64,000 nucleotides of DNA, taken from Paracoccus amoyensis. GTDB lineage: Bacteria; Pseudomonadota; Alphaproteobacteria; Rhodobacterales; Rhodobacteraceae. The position numbers and the translations under genes are program-made. Positions 54,416-63,957 of this stretch are shown piece by piece. Under the pieces are notes generated by a model. The model was not told the origin of the DNA, made no database searches, and saw only the letters and a program-made list of their open reading frames with translations. The stretch lies in assembly GCF_014490725.1 (NCBI RefSeq), contig NZ_JACOQL010000001.1, forward strand, positions 310,001 to 374,000, read 5' to 3'. Numbering within the stretch: position 1 is the stretch's first letter; each line of letters opens with the position of its first letter.

Positions 54416-55021
54416 ATGAAAAAACTGATCCTCGCATCGGTTGCAGCCATCACCGCTACTGGCGCTTATGCCGGTGGTTATACCGCACCCATCGAACCGG
54501 CACCCGTTGTTGTGGCTCCGGTCGTTGCTGAAGCACCTGCTTACAACTGGGACGGCTTCTACGCTGGTCTGCAGTACGGTCAGGGCAGCGCAGAACTGGA
54601 CGGTGAAGGCGACGACCTGGACCTGGGCGATACGGAAGCATGGGGTATCCACGGTGGTTATACCCGTGGCGTCGGCAACTGGATCCTGGGCGGCGAACTG
54701 GACTATAACAAAGTCGACTTCGACGATTATGAAGGCGATGCCGACCTGTGGCGTCTGCGTGGCCGCGCTGGCTACAACATGGGCCAGTTCCAGCCCTACC
54801 TGACCGCTGGTGTTGCGCACATCTCGACCGATGAAGATGCAGGCGACGTTTCGGAAACCGGCTGGACCTATGGCGTTGGCGTCGAATACCTGGTCACCCA
54901 GAAGTTCTCGGTTGGTCTGGAATACACCCGCAGCGACTTCTCGGACGTGATCGACGGTTCGAACGGCGATGTCGATCTGGACACCGATCTGGTTTCGATT
55001 CGCGGTTCGTATCGCTTCTAA
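54416..55021 (+). CDS. Outer-membrane beta-barrel protein
   Basis: A 201-residue protein with signal peptide (MKKLILASVAAITATGAYA, cleavage before GGY), a Pro/Ala/Val-rich linker and an 8-strand barrel pattern of alternating aromatic and polar residues (WDGFYAGLQYGQGS, GWTYGVGVEYLVTQKFSVGLEYTRSDF) ending in the classic C-terminal Phe (SIRGSYRF) recognised by the BAM complex. An AAGGAG site precedes the ATG and codons are strongly biased, so it is probably abundant. It is single, with a strong terminator downstream. Confidence 0.9.
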   Translation: MKKLILASVAAITATGAYAGGYTAPIEPAPVVVAPVVAEAPAYNWDGFYAGLQYGQGSAELDGEGDDLDLGDTEAWGIHGGYTRGVGNWILGGELDYNKVDFDDYEGDADLWRLRGRAGYNMGQFQPYLTAGVAHISTDEDAGDVSETGWTYGVGVEYLVTQKFSVGLEYTRSDFSDVIDGSNGDVDLDTDLVSIRGSYRF

Positions 55022-55042
55022 GTTCGATACGATCTGAATTGG

Positions 55043-55076
55043 AAAACGCGGCTCCTTGCGGGGCCGCGTTTTTCTT
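55043..55076 (+). terminator. Strong terminator after the outer-membrane protein gene
   Basis: AAAACGCGGC (55043-55052) pairs with GCCGCGTTTT (55063-55072) over a 10-base loop, followed by more T residues. It lies 21 bases after the stop. Confidence 0.88.
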
Positions 55077-55146
55077 TTGTCCGGATGCGGGCTGGACGTT
55101 GTGACTTTGGGTTACTAGACCCATCGGACAGTGATGTGGGGGCAGT

Positions 55147-55857
55147 ATGACGGACGACAACGGCTGGGAAGCCTCGGCGCAGGCGTGGATCGCGACACTT
55201 GGTGATCGGGGTGACTTTGCGCGGGAACATGTGATCGACGCCCCCTTGTTGCAGCGTATCCAGCGGGGCGATTTCAAGCGCGGCTTGGACATTGGCTGCG
55301 GCGAGGGGCGGATGTGTCGCGCCATTCAGGCCATGGGGATCGCAACCGTCGGGGTCGAACCAACCAAAGCCCTGCGTGAAGTCGCGATCGAACGTGACCC
55401 TTCGGGCAGCTATATCGATGCCCGGGCCGAGCAGTTGCCGTTCCCCGATGCCTCATTCGATCTGGTGTTGTGTTGCCTGACCTTGGTGGATGTGGATGGC
55501 ATCGAAGACGCCATTGCCGAGGCGGCCCGCGTTCTGGTGCCCGGTGGCGCGTTGTTGATCGTCAATCTGAACAGCTTTGCAACTGCTGGAAGCTGGCTTG
55601 GCAGCAACAAGGGGCAGCAACGCTTTGTCATCGACAATTACATGCGGCCCCATGCTGAATGGGTTGGCTGGCAGGGCATCTATATTCGCAACTGGCACCG
55701 CCCGATGAGCTTGTATATGCAGCTTTTGCTGCAAACCGGCCTGCACCTGACCCATTATGACGAACCGATGCCGGATGGCGAAGGTGACCCGGATAAAACG
55801 GCACGCTACAGCCGCGTGCCGTGGTTTCATATGATGGAGTGGCGCAAGCCCGCCTGA
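55147..55857 (+). CDS. Class I SAM-dependent methyltransferase
   Basis: A 236-residue protein with motif I GLDIGCGEGRM (about 47-57), the acidic strand-2 residue in VGVEPTKAL, and post-motif regions QLPFPDASFDLVLCCLTLVDV and ARVLVPGGALLIVNLN, as in the UbiE/Methyltransf_11 group. The long C-terminal part (about 150-236) with WHRPMSLYMQLLLQTGL is typical of small-molecule methyltransferases, but the substrate is unknown. It converges on tpiA with no gap. Confidence 0.88.
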   Translation: MTDDNGWEASAQAWIATLGDRGDFAREHVIDAPLLQRIQRGDFKRGLDIGCGEGRMCRAIQAMGIATVGVEPTKALREVAIERDPSGSYIDARAEQLPFPDASFDLVLCCLTLVDVDGIEDAIAEAARVLVPGGALLIVNLNSFATAGSWLGSNKGQQRFVIDNYMRPHAEWVGWQGIYIRNWHRPMSLYMQLLLQTGLHLTHYDEPMPDGEGDPDKTARYSRVPWFHMMEWRKPA

Positions 55858-56601
55858 TCAGGCCGCGTCCAGCGCAGTGATGATCGCGCCAAAGTCAGAG
55901 GCCGTCAGGCTGGCGCCGCCGACCAATGCACCGTTGACGTTGGGCAGGGCAAAAATTTCCGCGGCATTGCCGGGCTTTACGCTGCCACCATACAGCAGGG
56001 TGACATCACCCGCGCTTCCAACCAGACTTTCCAGCCTGTCGCGCATCAGGGCGTGAACCTCGGCGATTTGGTCATTGGTGGGGGTGCGGCCTGTGCCGAT
56101 GGCCCAGACCGGCTCATAGGCGATCACGGTGTTGGCAGCGGTCGAACCCGCAGGGATTGACCCGGCAAGCTGCCTTGCAATGATATCCAGCGTTTCTCCG
56201 GCGTCACGCTGTGCCTCGGTTTCGCCAACGCAAATGATGGCGATAAGGTCAGCGGCATGGGCGGCGGCGGCCTTGGCCGCGATCTGGGCGTCGGTTTCGT
56301 TGTGATCGGCGCGGCGTTCGGAATGGCCGAGGATCACATATTCCGCGCCCGCATCCTTTAGCTGAGCGGCTGAAATGTCGCCTGTATGTGCGCCCGATGC
56401 ATTGGCATGGCAGTCCTGCCCGCCGATGGCGACAATCTGTTTTCCGTGCCAGGCAGCGGGTTGCACCAACAGGGCGGGCGGACAGATCAGAATATCGCAG
56501 CCCGCATTTTCATGCGCCAAAGCCAAGGCGTCAATTTCGTCCAGCGACGCCAATATGCCGTTCATTTTCCAATTGCCTGCGGCCAGCTTACGCGGTGCCA
56601 T
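55858..56601 (-). CDS. tpiA: Triosephosphate isomerase TpiA
   Basis: TpiA (247 residues) interconverts DHAP and G3P. Catalytic Lys is in AGNWKMNG, catalytic His in ILGHSERR, and the Glu in [14 protein letters not shown]; the phosphate loop is [10 protein letters not shown]. The start MAPRKLAAG is chosen because a perfect AGGAGG lies 7 bases upstream; an in-frame ATG six codons earlier would sit before that site. Confidence 0.96.
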   Translation of the reverse strand: MAPRKLAAGNWKMNGILASLDEIDALALAHENAGCDILICPPALLVQPAAWHGKQIVAIGGQDCHANASGAHTGDISAAQLKDAGAEYVILGHSERRADHNETDAQIAAKAAAAHAADLIAIICVGETEAQRDAGETLDIIARQLAGSIPAGSTAANTVIAYEPVWAIGTGRTPTNDQIAEVHALMRDRLESLVGSAGDVTLLYGGSVKPGNAAEIFALPNVNGALVGGASLTASDFGAIITALDAA

Positions 56602-56700
56602 CCGTATTCCTCCTGTCATGTTGTCAGTGGCTTAGGAGGATCAGAGGCGCGGCGCAATCATGGTAGCGCCTGACATGGCGTCATGTCCTGCGTCTGGGCG

Positions 56701-57072
56701 TCAGTTCGCCGTGCGGCTGCCTTCCAGCGGTTCAAAGCGCACGGACTCGCCACATCCGCAAGCCTCGGTCACATTTGGATTGGTGAACTTGAAGCCGGAT
56801 TCCAGCAGGTCGGTCTTATAGTCGATCTGGGTGCCGAACAGATACATCTGCGCCATTGGCGCAATCATCACACGAGCCTCGCCCTGTTGAATGACTTCTT
56901 CATTCGCAGCGGGTTCTGTGGCCATTTCCATGGTGTATTCCATACCTGCACAGCCACCCTTTTTCAGCCCGATCCGCAGGCCAAAGGCATTTTTGCCCGC
57001 CATCAGCTTTGCAATCTGACGCTCGGCGGCGGGGGTGATGGTCACGGGCGAGGTGCCGGGAATTGAAAACAT
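56701..57072 (-). CDS. sufA: Iron-sulfur cluster assembly A-type carrier
   Basis: A 123-residue A-type carrier. The three cluster-binding cysteines are present: GGCAGMEY in the middle and EACGCGESV near the C-terminus. A-type carriers hand [2Fe-2S] or [4Fe-4S] clusters to apoproteins in the SUF/ISC pathways. The presence of sufT about 1.7 kb away on the same strand supports a SUF role, but IscA or ErpA cannot be excluded from sequence alone. Start MFSIPGTSP is chosen over an upstream ATG. Confidence 0.88.
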   Translation of the reverse strand: MFSIPGTSPVTITPAAERQIAKLMAGKNAFGLRIGLKKGGCAGMEYTMEMATEPAANEEVIQQGEARVMIAPMAQMYLFGTQIDYKTDLLESGFKFTNPNVTEACGCGESVRFEPLEGSRTAN

Positions 57073-57283
57073 GGTCGAACCTTTGTTCCGGCGCGACGGT
57101 CCGGGGCATCTGGTCGCTATGGCCTTCAAAATAGGGGTTCATCGCCGACAACTCAAGATCAGTGCTGGCGGCTGCGTTTTTCGCATTCGTTAACGTGAGG
57201 GTCACGTCGCGATCACGCCCGATCCGCCATGCTGCCCGAATGTCGAAAAAGATGACGAATGGCTTTTGAAAGGACCCTTTATC

Positions 57284-58720
57284 ATGACGAATTTGATCAA
57301 TTACACGCTGTCCATGAGGATCAAGGATGATGAAAGCTGGCCGTTTAGCGATGAATACGCAAATCGCAGCGTCTCGGGCACCTTGCTGCTGGATGATACC
57401 ACGCCGGAACGGCAGATATTTGATATCGGGCGTTGCGGCGGAGAGGTCAGGGTGGAAGCCCGGATCACCTTTAGCCGTTCTGGCGGCGGCGCAGTCCGGG
57501 TCAGTGGCGATTTGCGGCTTTATGAAGGCACATCTACGAACAGCAGCGACCTTGACGGCACGGCCGGCATGAACGGATCGGTCGCCGCGGATAGTGGTGT
57601 GACGTTAACTCAACGCGTGGCCAACACCGATGAAGGCGGGGACTGGGCCGATGTGACCCTGCAGGCCAACAATGACGCTTTAGACGCGCGTGACCCGTGC
57701 GCCCATATCGATGCCAAGGCCGCAGCCTTGGGAATTGCGTTCACCGGCAATGCCGTATCGGGCTGCGAAAACGTCCGTGGGGGTCAGCGCAAGCGGTTCC
57801 AGCATTGCGATATCTATTACTCGGCATCGACCGGCGCGCACGAGGTTCATGGCGATATCCGCCGCAAATACGATTTCAAGGGCGGCCCGAACAGTGATCT
57901 GTTCCTGCCCGTGACCGATGAGACGGCCACCCCGGATCGGATTGGCCGCTACAATCACTTCAGCGGCAATGGCAGCATCTATTGGCATCCCGATACCGGC
58001 CCGATGGAAGTGCGGGGCGGTATTCGTGCCACATGGGCCGGGCAGGGATGGGAACGGGGCGGTCTTGGCTATCCAACCAGCGATGAGATGATGATCGGGC
58101 AGTCACCGGCGCAATGGTTCAGTGATTTCCAGAACGGTGTCCTGTTTTGGCAAGACAATGCGGGGATCGATCCCGCAGTGGCGACCCTGTCGCGATCGGG
58201 TGTTCTGGCCGCGTTCGAGGCCGCGTTTCGCAACCGGATAACCGACGCCCGCGTCGATATCCAATCTGTCTCGATCGTTGGGGTGTCCTCGACCGGTGGC
58301 GACTTCATGCGCAGCAGGAACCGCACGATCACCTTCCGGTTGGCGGGTGAGGTCTCCTCGGGGCATTGGTTTATTCCCGATCCGGACTGGTGGCTGGAAA
58401 TGCCCATCCTGATCGAGGCGATCCCGGCCCCGAATGCCGCAACCGATGTTCGGTTGCAGGTGCGGCGAAACGGGTCTGCACGAATCCACGCCTCTAATTT
58501 TGCCGGGATCGGCACCCGTGAGACGGTCGAGGGGATACGCAACGCCGTGGAGAGCGGATTTTCCGCGCCAATCTCGGTGGCCGATATTCCTGCGGCTGCC
58601 GGGTTGCTCAGTGCGAAGGTGCTGCCCGATGCTGCAGTCAGACTGTATTTCCGGCCCGATGTCGCAGGCCGGTTTGCCGCCGGTATCGCGCAGGGCAGAT
58701 TGGACAATCTGCAGTTATGA
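57284..58720 (+). CDS. LGFP-repeat protein of unknown function
   Basis: The 478-residue protein contains LGFP-type repeats, two of which stand out: YNHFSGNGSIYWHPDTGP...VRGGIRATWAGQGWERGG with LGYPTSDE, and the preceding diverged QRKRFQHCDIYYSASTGAHEVHGDIRRKY. LGFP repeats are known from actinobacterial envelope proteins, often bound to the cell wall. No signal peptide is visible; the N-terminus MTNLINYTLSMRI is not hydrophobic. The C-terminal half (about 310-478) has no family I recognise. It lies convergent-divergent between sufA and sufT, on the opposite strand. Confidence 0.7.
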   Translation: MTNLINYTLSMRIKDDESWPFSDEYANRSVSGTLLLDDTTPERQIFDIGRCGGEVRVEARITFSRSGGGAVRVSGDLRLYEGTSTNSSDLDGTAGMNGSVAADSGVTLTQRVANTDEGGDWADVTLQANNDALDARDPCAHIDAKAAALGIAFTGNAVSGCENVRGGQRKRFQHCDIYYSASTGAHEVHGDIRRKYDFKGGPNSDLFLPVTDETATPDRIGRYNHFSGNGSIYWHPDTGPMEVRGGIRATWAGQGWERGGLGYPTSDEMMIGQSPAQWFSDFQNGVLFWQDNAGIDPAVATLSRSGVLAAFEAAFRNRITDARVDIQSVSIVGVSSTGGDFMRSRNRTITFRLAGEVSSGHWFIPDPDWWLEMPILIEAIPAPNAATDVRLQVRRNGSARIHASNFAGIGTRETVEGIRNAVESGFSAPISVADIPAAAGLLSAKVLPDAAVRLYFRPDVAGRFAAGIAQGRLDNLQL

Positions 58721-58781
58721 CCGGAATCATCCCGGTCAGACCCGGCCGGGGGCTGTCTGCCGCTGGCCGGATGGAATGCAA

Positions 58782-59135
58782 TTACATGAAGCCCAGTTCC
58801 AGCCGGGCTTCATCGGACATCATGTCCATGCCCCATTGCGGCTGAAAGGTCATTTCCACGTCAACTTGCTTGACGCCGGGGATCGCTTCGACCGCGTCTG
58901 CCACCCAGCCTGGCATCTCGCCCGCCACCGGACAGCCCGGCGCGGTCAAGGTCATGACGACCCGGACTTCGTTCTGGGGGTTGATGTCGATGGTGTAGAT
59001 CAGCCCCAGATCATAGATATTGACCGGGATTTCAGGGTCATAAACCGTCTTGCACGCCTCTACGATGGGATCGTAAAGATCGTGTTCGGTGGTTGATGGC
59101 GCAATAAGCGGGGCGCCTTCCTGCAGATCGGTCAT
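58782..59135 (-). CDS. sufT: SufT/MIP18 family Fe-S assembly protein (DUF59)
   Basis: The 117-residue protein has the DUF59 pattern YDPEIPVNIYDLGLIY, the reactive Cys in LTAPGCPVAGEMP, and the C-terminal WGMDMMSDEARLELG, matching SufT. SufT is an auxiliary factor for Fe-S maturation in bacteria. The ATG at 59135 lies 129 bases from divergent tgt. In relatives sufT commonly sits beside sufA; here they are separated by the LGFP gene. Confidence 0.9.
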   Translation of the reverse strand: MTDLQEGAPLIAPSTTEHDLYDPIVEACKTVYDPEIPVNIYDLGLIYTIDINPQNEVRVVMTLTAPGCPVAGEMPGWVADAVEAIPGVKQVDVEMTFQPQWGMDMMSDEARLELGFM

Positions 59136-59264
59136 GGCGGGTTCCTGTAAATTCTGACTGTTTATATAGGGTGCCATGCCTCGTGGGTCCAGAGCGTCAG
59201 CTACGTTGCAGCGCGCGGGAACAGCGGTTACATACAGCCGGTTCCAGCGACAGGCCCCCAAATC

Positions 59265-60395
59265 ATGACCGACCGTTTTCAGTTCACCGTCAATGCAACC
59301 GATGGCAAGGCCCGCACCGGGGTGATCAACACGCCACGCGGCGATATCCGCACGCCCGCCTTCATGCCCGTGGGCACCGCTGCCACGGTCAAGGCGATGT
59401 TGCCGGAATCGGTGCGTGAAACCGGCGCCGATATTCTGCTGGGCAATACCTATCACCTGATGCTGCGTCCGGGCGCGGAACGTGTTGCGCGTCTGGGCGG
59501 GTTGCACAAATTCATGAACTGGGAACGCCCGATCCTGACCGACTCGGGCGGGTTTCAAGTGATGAGCCTGGCCAGCCTGCGCAAGCTGACCGAGGAAGGC
59601 GTGACCTTTTCCAGCCATATCGACGGGTCGAAACACATCCTGTCGCCCGAAACCAGCATGGAAATTCAGCGCCTGTTGGGGTCGGATATCGTCATGTGCT
59701 TCGACGAATGTCCGGCGCTGCCTGCCGATGAAAAGACGGTGGCGGACTCCATGCGCCTGTCGATGCGGTGGGCACAGCGGTCGCGGGACGCATTTGGCGA
59801 CCGTCCGGGCCACGCGCTGTTTGGCATCATGCAGGGCGGCGTCACCCGCGATCTGCGCGAAGAATCGGCCGAGGCCCTGAAATCCATCGGCTTTGACGGC
59901 TACGCGGTCGGCGGTCTGGCCGTGGGCGAGGGGCAAGAGGCGATGTTCGACGTGCTGGATTATGCCCCCGGCTTCCTGCCACAGGACAAGCCGCGCTATC
60001 TGATGGGCGTGGGCAAGCCCGACGATATCGTGGGCGCGGTTCAGCGCGGCATCGACATGATGGATTGCGTGCTTCCCTCGCGATCAGGCCGCACCGGACA
60101 GGCCTGGACCCACCGAGGACAGGTCAACATCAAGAACGCCCGTCACGCCGATGATCCGCGCCCGCTGGACGAAAGCTGCACCTGTCCCGCCTGCCGCGGC
60201 TATTCCCGCGCCTATCTGCACCACGTCTTCCGCGCGGGTGAGATGATCTCCGGCATGCTGCTGACATGGCACAACCTGCACTACTATCAGGATCTGATGG
60301 CTGGTCTGCGCGGCGCGATTGCCGAAGGGCAACTGGATCAGTTTGTCAGCAATTTTCACGCCAGGCGCGCCGAAGGCGATATCGAGCCGGTTTAG
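59265..60395 (+). CDS. tgt: tRNA-guanine transglycosylase (queuine)
   Basis: Tgt (376 residues) swaps guanine-34 for preQ1 in tRNAs with GUN anticodons. The catalytic Asp lies in the [13 protein letters not shown] segment and the second in [22 protein letters not shown] is diagnostic. The zinc site CTCPAC with the later His ([10 protein letters not shown]) is intact. It is a single gene followed by a strong terminator; its start is divergent from sufT. Confidence 0.96.
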   Translation: MTDRFQFTVNATDGKARTGVINTPRGDIRTPAFMPVGTAATVKAMLPESVRETGADILLGNTYHLMLRPGAERVARLGGLHKFMNWERPILTDSGGFQVMSLASLRKLTEEGVTFSSHIDGSKHILSPETSMEIQRLLGSDIVMCFDECPALPADEKTVADSMRLSMRWAQRSRDAFGDRPGHALFGIMQGGVTRDLREESAEALKSIGFDGYAVGGLAVGEGQEAMFDVLDYAPGFLPQDKPRYLMGVGKPDDIVGAVQRGIDMMDCVLPSRSGRTGQAWTHRGQVNIKNARHADDPRPLDESCTCPACRGYSRAYLHHVFRAGEMISGMLLTWHNLHYYQDLMAGLRGAIAEGQLDQFVSNFHARRAEGDIEPV

Positions 60396-60740
60396 ACGAC
60401 CCCTGCCGTCGAAAAATCCGGCCAGATTCCGGCCCGTGATTTTTCAGATGAATTGGTCAGGCAAACAAGGGCGGCGCTGAAGGGTGCCGTCCTTTCAGCG
60501 CGCGCCGGGCAGAAATTTCAGTCTGACCGCGCCCGTGCGGTGCGTATCGTCATGTCAGGGTGGATGAGTCCGGTGACGCGCCGGATCGACATGCGCAGGT
60601 CAGATCATCACCTTTTCTGTGGCATTCCTGCGCTGATCCGAGTCTTTCCTGATATTTATACGAACATACATGTTTTCAACATCAACGCTTGGGCCTATGC
60701 CTGACAGGCTGGCGGACGAACCGCCCGAAGAAAGATTTGT
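60396..60740. other. Intergenic stretch before rnd
   Basis: This gap of 345 bases follows tgt. It holds the tgt terminator, then a stretch becoming AT-rich toward rnd (ATTTATACGAACATACATG region), probably the rnd promoter. One short plus-strand frame (60453-60704) lacks any protein-like pattern, so no gene is called. Confidence 0.5.
60411..60445 (+). terminator. Terminator after tgt
   Basis: GAAAAATC (60411-60418) and GATTTTTC (60438-60445) form the outer stem, with GGCC...GGCC inside. The structure lies 15 bases after the tgt stop and ends in T residues on both strands. Confidence 0.6.
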
Positions 60741-61922
60741 ATGAGCAACGACGTCATCACCATTACCCGTACGGAAGATCTTGCGCGATTTTGCGAAGCT
60801 GCCAAATCCAAGCCGTATGTCACTGTCGATACCGAATTCCTGCGCGAGCGGACCTATTGGTCTAAATTATGCCTGGTTCAGCTTGCCGTTCCTCCGGCCT
60901 CCAGTGGGAAATCTGATGGTGGCGAAGCGGTTCTGGTTGATCCGCTGGCCGAAGGTCTGTCGCTGGAACCGCTTTATGATCTGTTCCGCCACGAGGGCAC
61001 GGTGAAGGTGTTTCATGCGGCCCGGCAGGATCTGGAAATTTTCTTCCACGATGCGGGCCTGTTCCCGACGCCGCTGTTTGATACGCAAGTGGCGGCGATG
61101 GTCTGCGGCTTTGGCGAGCAGGTTGGCTATGAAACGCTGGTGCGCAAGATCGCGCGTGCCAATCTGGATAAATCCTCACGCTTCACGGATTGGTCCCGCC
61201 GTCCCTTGTCGGATGCGCAAAAGGCCTATGCGCTGGCCGATGTGACCCATCTGCGCCAGATTTACGAATATCTGTCGGCCGAACTGAAAAAGAACGACCG
61301 CGAAGATTGGTTGACCGAAGAGGTTCGCGTTCTGGAAAACCCAGAGACCTATACCAATCGCCCGGAAGAGGCGTGGCTGAAAGTGCGCACCCGCACCAAC
61401 TCGCCGCGCTTTCTGGCCATTCTTCGCGAATTGGCCAAATTCCGCGAAGCCTACGCCCAGCAACGCGATATTCCCCGTTCGCGTGTGTTCAAAGACGACG
61501 CGATGATCGAGGTGGCGTCCACCAAGCCCGCTTCGGAAGATGATCTGGGCCGGTCACGCCTGCTGCTGCGCGAAGCACGCAAGGGCGATATCGCCCAAGG
61601 TATTCTGGCTGCGGTGAAAACCGGGCTGGACACAAAGGATCTGCCGCAGCCCAAGGATGATGAGCCGGGCAAGCCAGGGAATGCCGCGCTGTCGGATCTG
61701 TTGCGCGTGCTGTTGAAAGCCAAGGCGGATGCGACGGGTGTTGCGCCCAAGCTGATTGCGTCCTCCTCGGATCTGGACGCGATTGCGACCGGCGAACGCG
61801 ATCTGCCGGCACTGAAAGGCTGGCGGGCCGAGGTTTTTGGCAATGATGCCTTGCGTCTGGCAGATGGCAAGATTGCACTCTCCGCCAAGGGCGGCGCGGT
61901 CCGCGTCGTTCCGACCGAGTAG
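60741..61922 (+). CDS. rnd: Ribonuclease D
   Basis: Rnd (393 residues) is a 3'-5' exoribonuclease for tRNA 3' maturation. The DEDDy catalytic residues are visible: VDTEFLRERTYW (D-x-E), HAARQDLEIF (D), and YALADVTHL (Y-x3-D). An HRDC-like region (about 215-290, with SPRFLAILRELAKFREAYAQQRDIPRSRVFKDD) follows, then a second helical domain. Length is normal. The GNAT gene starts 3 bases after the stop. Confidence 0.95.
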   Translation: MSNDVITITRTEDLARFCEAAKSKPYVTVDTEFLRERTYWSKLCLVQLAVPPASSGKSDGGEAVLVDPLAEGLSLEPLYDLFRHEGTVKVFHAARQDLEIFFHDAGLFPTPLFDTQVAAMVCGFGEQVGYETLVRKIARANLDKSSRFTDWSRRPLSDAQKAYALADVTHLRQIYEYLSAELKKNDREDWLTEEVRVLENPETYTNRPEEAWLKVRTRTNSPRFLAILRELAKFREAYAQQRDIPRSRVFKDDAMIEVASTKPASEDDLGRSRLLLREARKGDIAQGILAAVKTGLDTKDLPQPKDDEPGKPGNAALSDLLRVLLKAKADATGVAPKLIASSSDLDAIATGERDLPALKGWRAEVFGNDALRLADGKIALSAKGGAVRVVPTE

Positions 61923-61925
61923 GGC

Positions 61926-62909
61926 ATGACAGCGGCGCGGGTTCTTCTGGATCGCCCCCGCAGCTTTGACGTGCAGGCGATCACTGCCGCGATGTCGGAT
62001 TGGCAGGTGGCGCAGTGGTTGAGCGCGCCGCCATGGCCCTATCTGGAACAACATGCCCGCGACTATGTTGCCGGGGTATCCGACGCGGAATACGCGATCA
62101 GGGTTGATGGCATGTTTGCGGGCACCGTTCGTGCAAATGGCAGTTTCGGGATTTGGGTTGCGCCGAAATATCAAGGCCAAGACATCGCCTGCCGCGCATC
62201 CGTTCTGGCGCTGACACGCAAGTTCCGGGCTGGCACGTCGATTTGTCATGCACGCTACATGATTGGGAACAAACGATCCGCGGCCTTGTTGTCCAGCCTG
62301 GGTTTTCAGCCAGTGGGTCAGTCCAGAATCCGGGCCGAGGCGCGCGGAACCGAAGTCGACATTGTATCGATGGAATTGACGCGCACCGATTTCGCGCGTC
62401 TGCACGGCATTCGCCTGACAACGCCCCGGCTTGTCATTGACGCCTATCAACGCGCGGATTTGCCAGACCTCTACCGCATCGTGACGCTGCCGCAGGTCGC
62501 GCAAATGTTGTTGCGATTCTATCCCGGCATGCCACTGGCCGAGGCGGAAAACATTCTGGCCACCGATGCCTTGCTGCCGCCTATTCGACTGGTCGCCCGC
62601 CATCAAGGCAAGGTCGTCGGTTCAATCGGAATCAGTGATGGCCAGCCGCCTGCAATCTTTTACTTTCTGGACCCGGCGGCGGCTGGACAGGGGCTGGCGC
62701 AGGAAATGGCACAGGCCTTCATGCAGGAAATCAAGGCGCGCTTTGATCCCCAGGAAATGGTGGCGGACGTGTTCGCCGAAAATATCGCATCACAGAAAAT
62801 TCTGGAGAGGATCGGGTTTCAGCCCATAGCCAGGGAGATGATTTCCTCGAAAGCGCGGCAAAGTCCGGCGCCCGGCCTGATGTATCGCTGGCAACGGGAT
62901 GCCGTTTAG
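61926..62909 (+). CDS. Protein with two GNAT acetyltransferase domains
   Basis: The 327-residue protein has two GNAT domains in tandem. The first (about 6-155) has the layout of a RimJ-type domain (SFGIWVAPKYQGQDIA) and the C-terminal NKRSAALLSSLGF motif. The second (about 160-320) begins LTTPRLVIDAY and has the paired motif YFLDPAAAGQGLAQEM and NIASQKILERIGF. Such tandem RimJ-like proteins act on unknown substrates. It follows rnd by 3 bases and overlaps the convergent PAS gene by 4. Confidence 0.85.
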   Translation: MTAARVLLDRPRSFDVQAITAAMSDWQVAQWLSAPPWPYLEQHARDYVAGVSDAEYAIRVDGMFAGTVRANGSFGIWVAPKYQGQDIACRASVLALTRKFRAGTSICHARYMIGNKRSAALLSSLGFQPVGQSRIRAEARGTEVDIVSMELTRTDFARLHGIRLTTPRLVIDAYQRADLPDLYRIVTLPQVAQMLLRFYPGMPLAEAENILATDALLPPIRLVARHQGKVVGSIGISDGQPPAIFYFLDPAAAGQGLAQEMAQAFMQEIKARFDPQEMVADVFAENIASQKILERIGFQPIAREMISSKARQSPAPGLMYRWQRDAV

Positions 62910-63727
62910 CGCGACTTGTCAGGCGTGGTCATGCGATCCTGAATCGCGACAACCTTGAACAGGGCGCGACGCCCTTCGGGCGAGTCGGGCTGCATCTCGA
63001 CTGCATGCGCCTGCGAAATTACAGGCACTTTCGCAACATCCCCAATTTGGGAATAGATCGAGGTTGCGTTGCGCGTCGGGCGTTTGGTCAGAAAGCTGTT
63101 TTCGGCAGAGGGCGAGGGCGCCAGCGTCTTGCCGCCCTCGATAATCGGCAACATCTTGTCGCTGACCAGGTCGAACCGACGCGGCGCCATGCCAACACGG
63201 CCTTCCGAGACCAGACAGCCAAGGGCGCGGGTCACATCGCCCAGATCAGATTTCAGCGGCATCAGCAACAGGCGCGCCCGCATCTCGGGGCGGCCGTATT
63301 CGGCCTTGGCAAACAGGTCCATCTCGGCGATTTGCGGGGCTTTGAAAACGGCTTCCAATACGTCCGACAGACGGCCGCGGGAATTGGGGTTCAGCACGGC
63401 GCACAGCGGCATGCCGCGAACCTCCATCCCCATCAGGTCGATCAGATGGCGGCCCGCAAGACGAAAGCGTGCGGCACCGGGGGCCATCCGTTCAAGAATA
63501 AAGGAATAATCCAGCGCAATATTGATGTTGCGCGGCTCTATATCGGCGCGGTGCGGGATCGCCCGGCCACGGCACAACGTCTGCCAATAGCCTTTCAGCT
63601 CGGCGATGATTTTCGACGGGGCATGCGGATCAAAATCGGAAAGACGCAATACATCAGCCGAGCGGAACTGCGCTTGGGTAATGGAGTCGTCTTCGAAATA
63701 GTTGTCAGACAAAAGGCAAACCCTCAC
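62906..63727 (-). CDS. PAS domain protein (PAS_5 type)
   Basis: The 273-residue protein has one PAS domain at about 45-165 (QTLCRGRAIPHRADIEPRNI; YSFILERMAPGAARFRLAGRHLIDLMGMEVRGMPL; FAKAEYGRPEMRARLLLMPL), a pattern common in small Rhodobacterales PAS_5 proteins, and a polar C-terminal tail. No kinase or cyclase domain follows, so it may be a single-domain sensor or anti-sigma-like partner (inference). Translation seems to start at GTG 63727; the start is uncertain. Its upstream region contains AT-rich promoter-like sequence. Confidence 0.8.
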   Translation of the reverse strand: MRVCLLSDNYFEDDSITQAQFRSADVLRLSDFDPHAPSKIIAELKGYWQTLCRGRAIPHRADIEPRNINIALDYSFILERMAPGAARFRLAGRHLIDLMGMEVRGMPLCAVLNPNSRGRLSDVLEAVFKAPQIAEMDLFAKAEYGRPEMRARLLLMPLKSDLGDVTRALGCLVSEGRVGMAPRRFDLVSDKMLPIIEGGKTLAPSPSAENSFLTKRPTRNATSIYSQIGDVAKVPVISQAHAVEMQPDSPEGRRALFKVVAIQDRMTTPDKSR

Positions 63728-63957
63728 CCAATCAAACCAAGCGGCTCTGCAAAACAGCAGGTCGCCATCTCAACGTTAAAACATACTTCACCATACGATG
63801 TTTTAGGTACGCAAGCCGAGTCGTTTCCTAATGAATGGTTAAGAAACTTGGTCACCGTCACTTAAATGCAAGGTCTGGGTCGCTGCAGCTTGGTCTTGAC
63901 CGCTTGGTTCCGCTGGTCCATCCCCTGTCAAAACATCGCAAGAAAAAGGGAAAACCA

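Noticed and set aside
54103..54453. Minus-strand open frame before and across the OMP gene start
   Set aside because: No family, overlaps the OMP ribosome site and start.
60453..60704. Plus-strand open frame between tgt and rnd
   Set aside because: Composition and codon pattern look noncoding; lies after a terminator and before the rnd promoter region.
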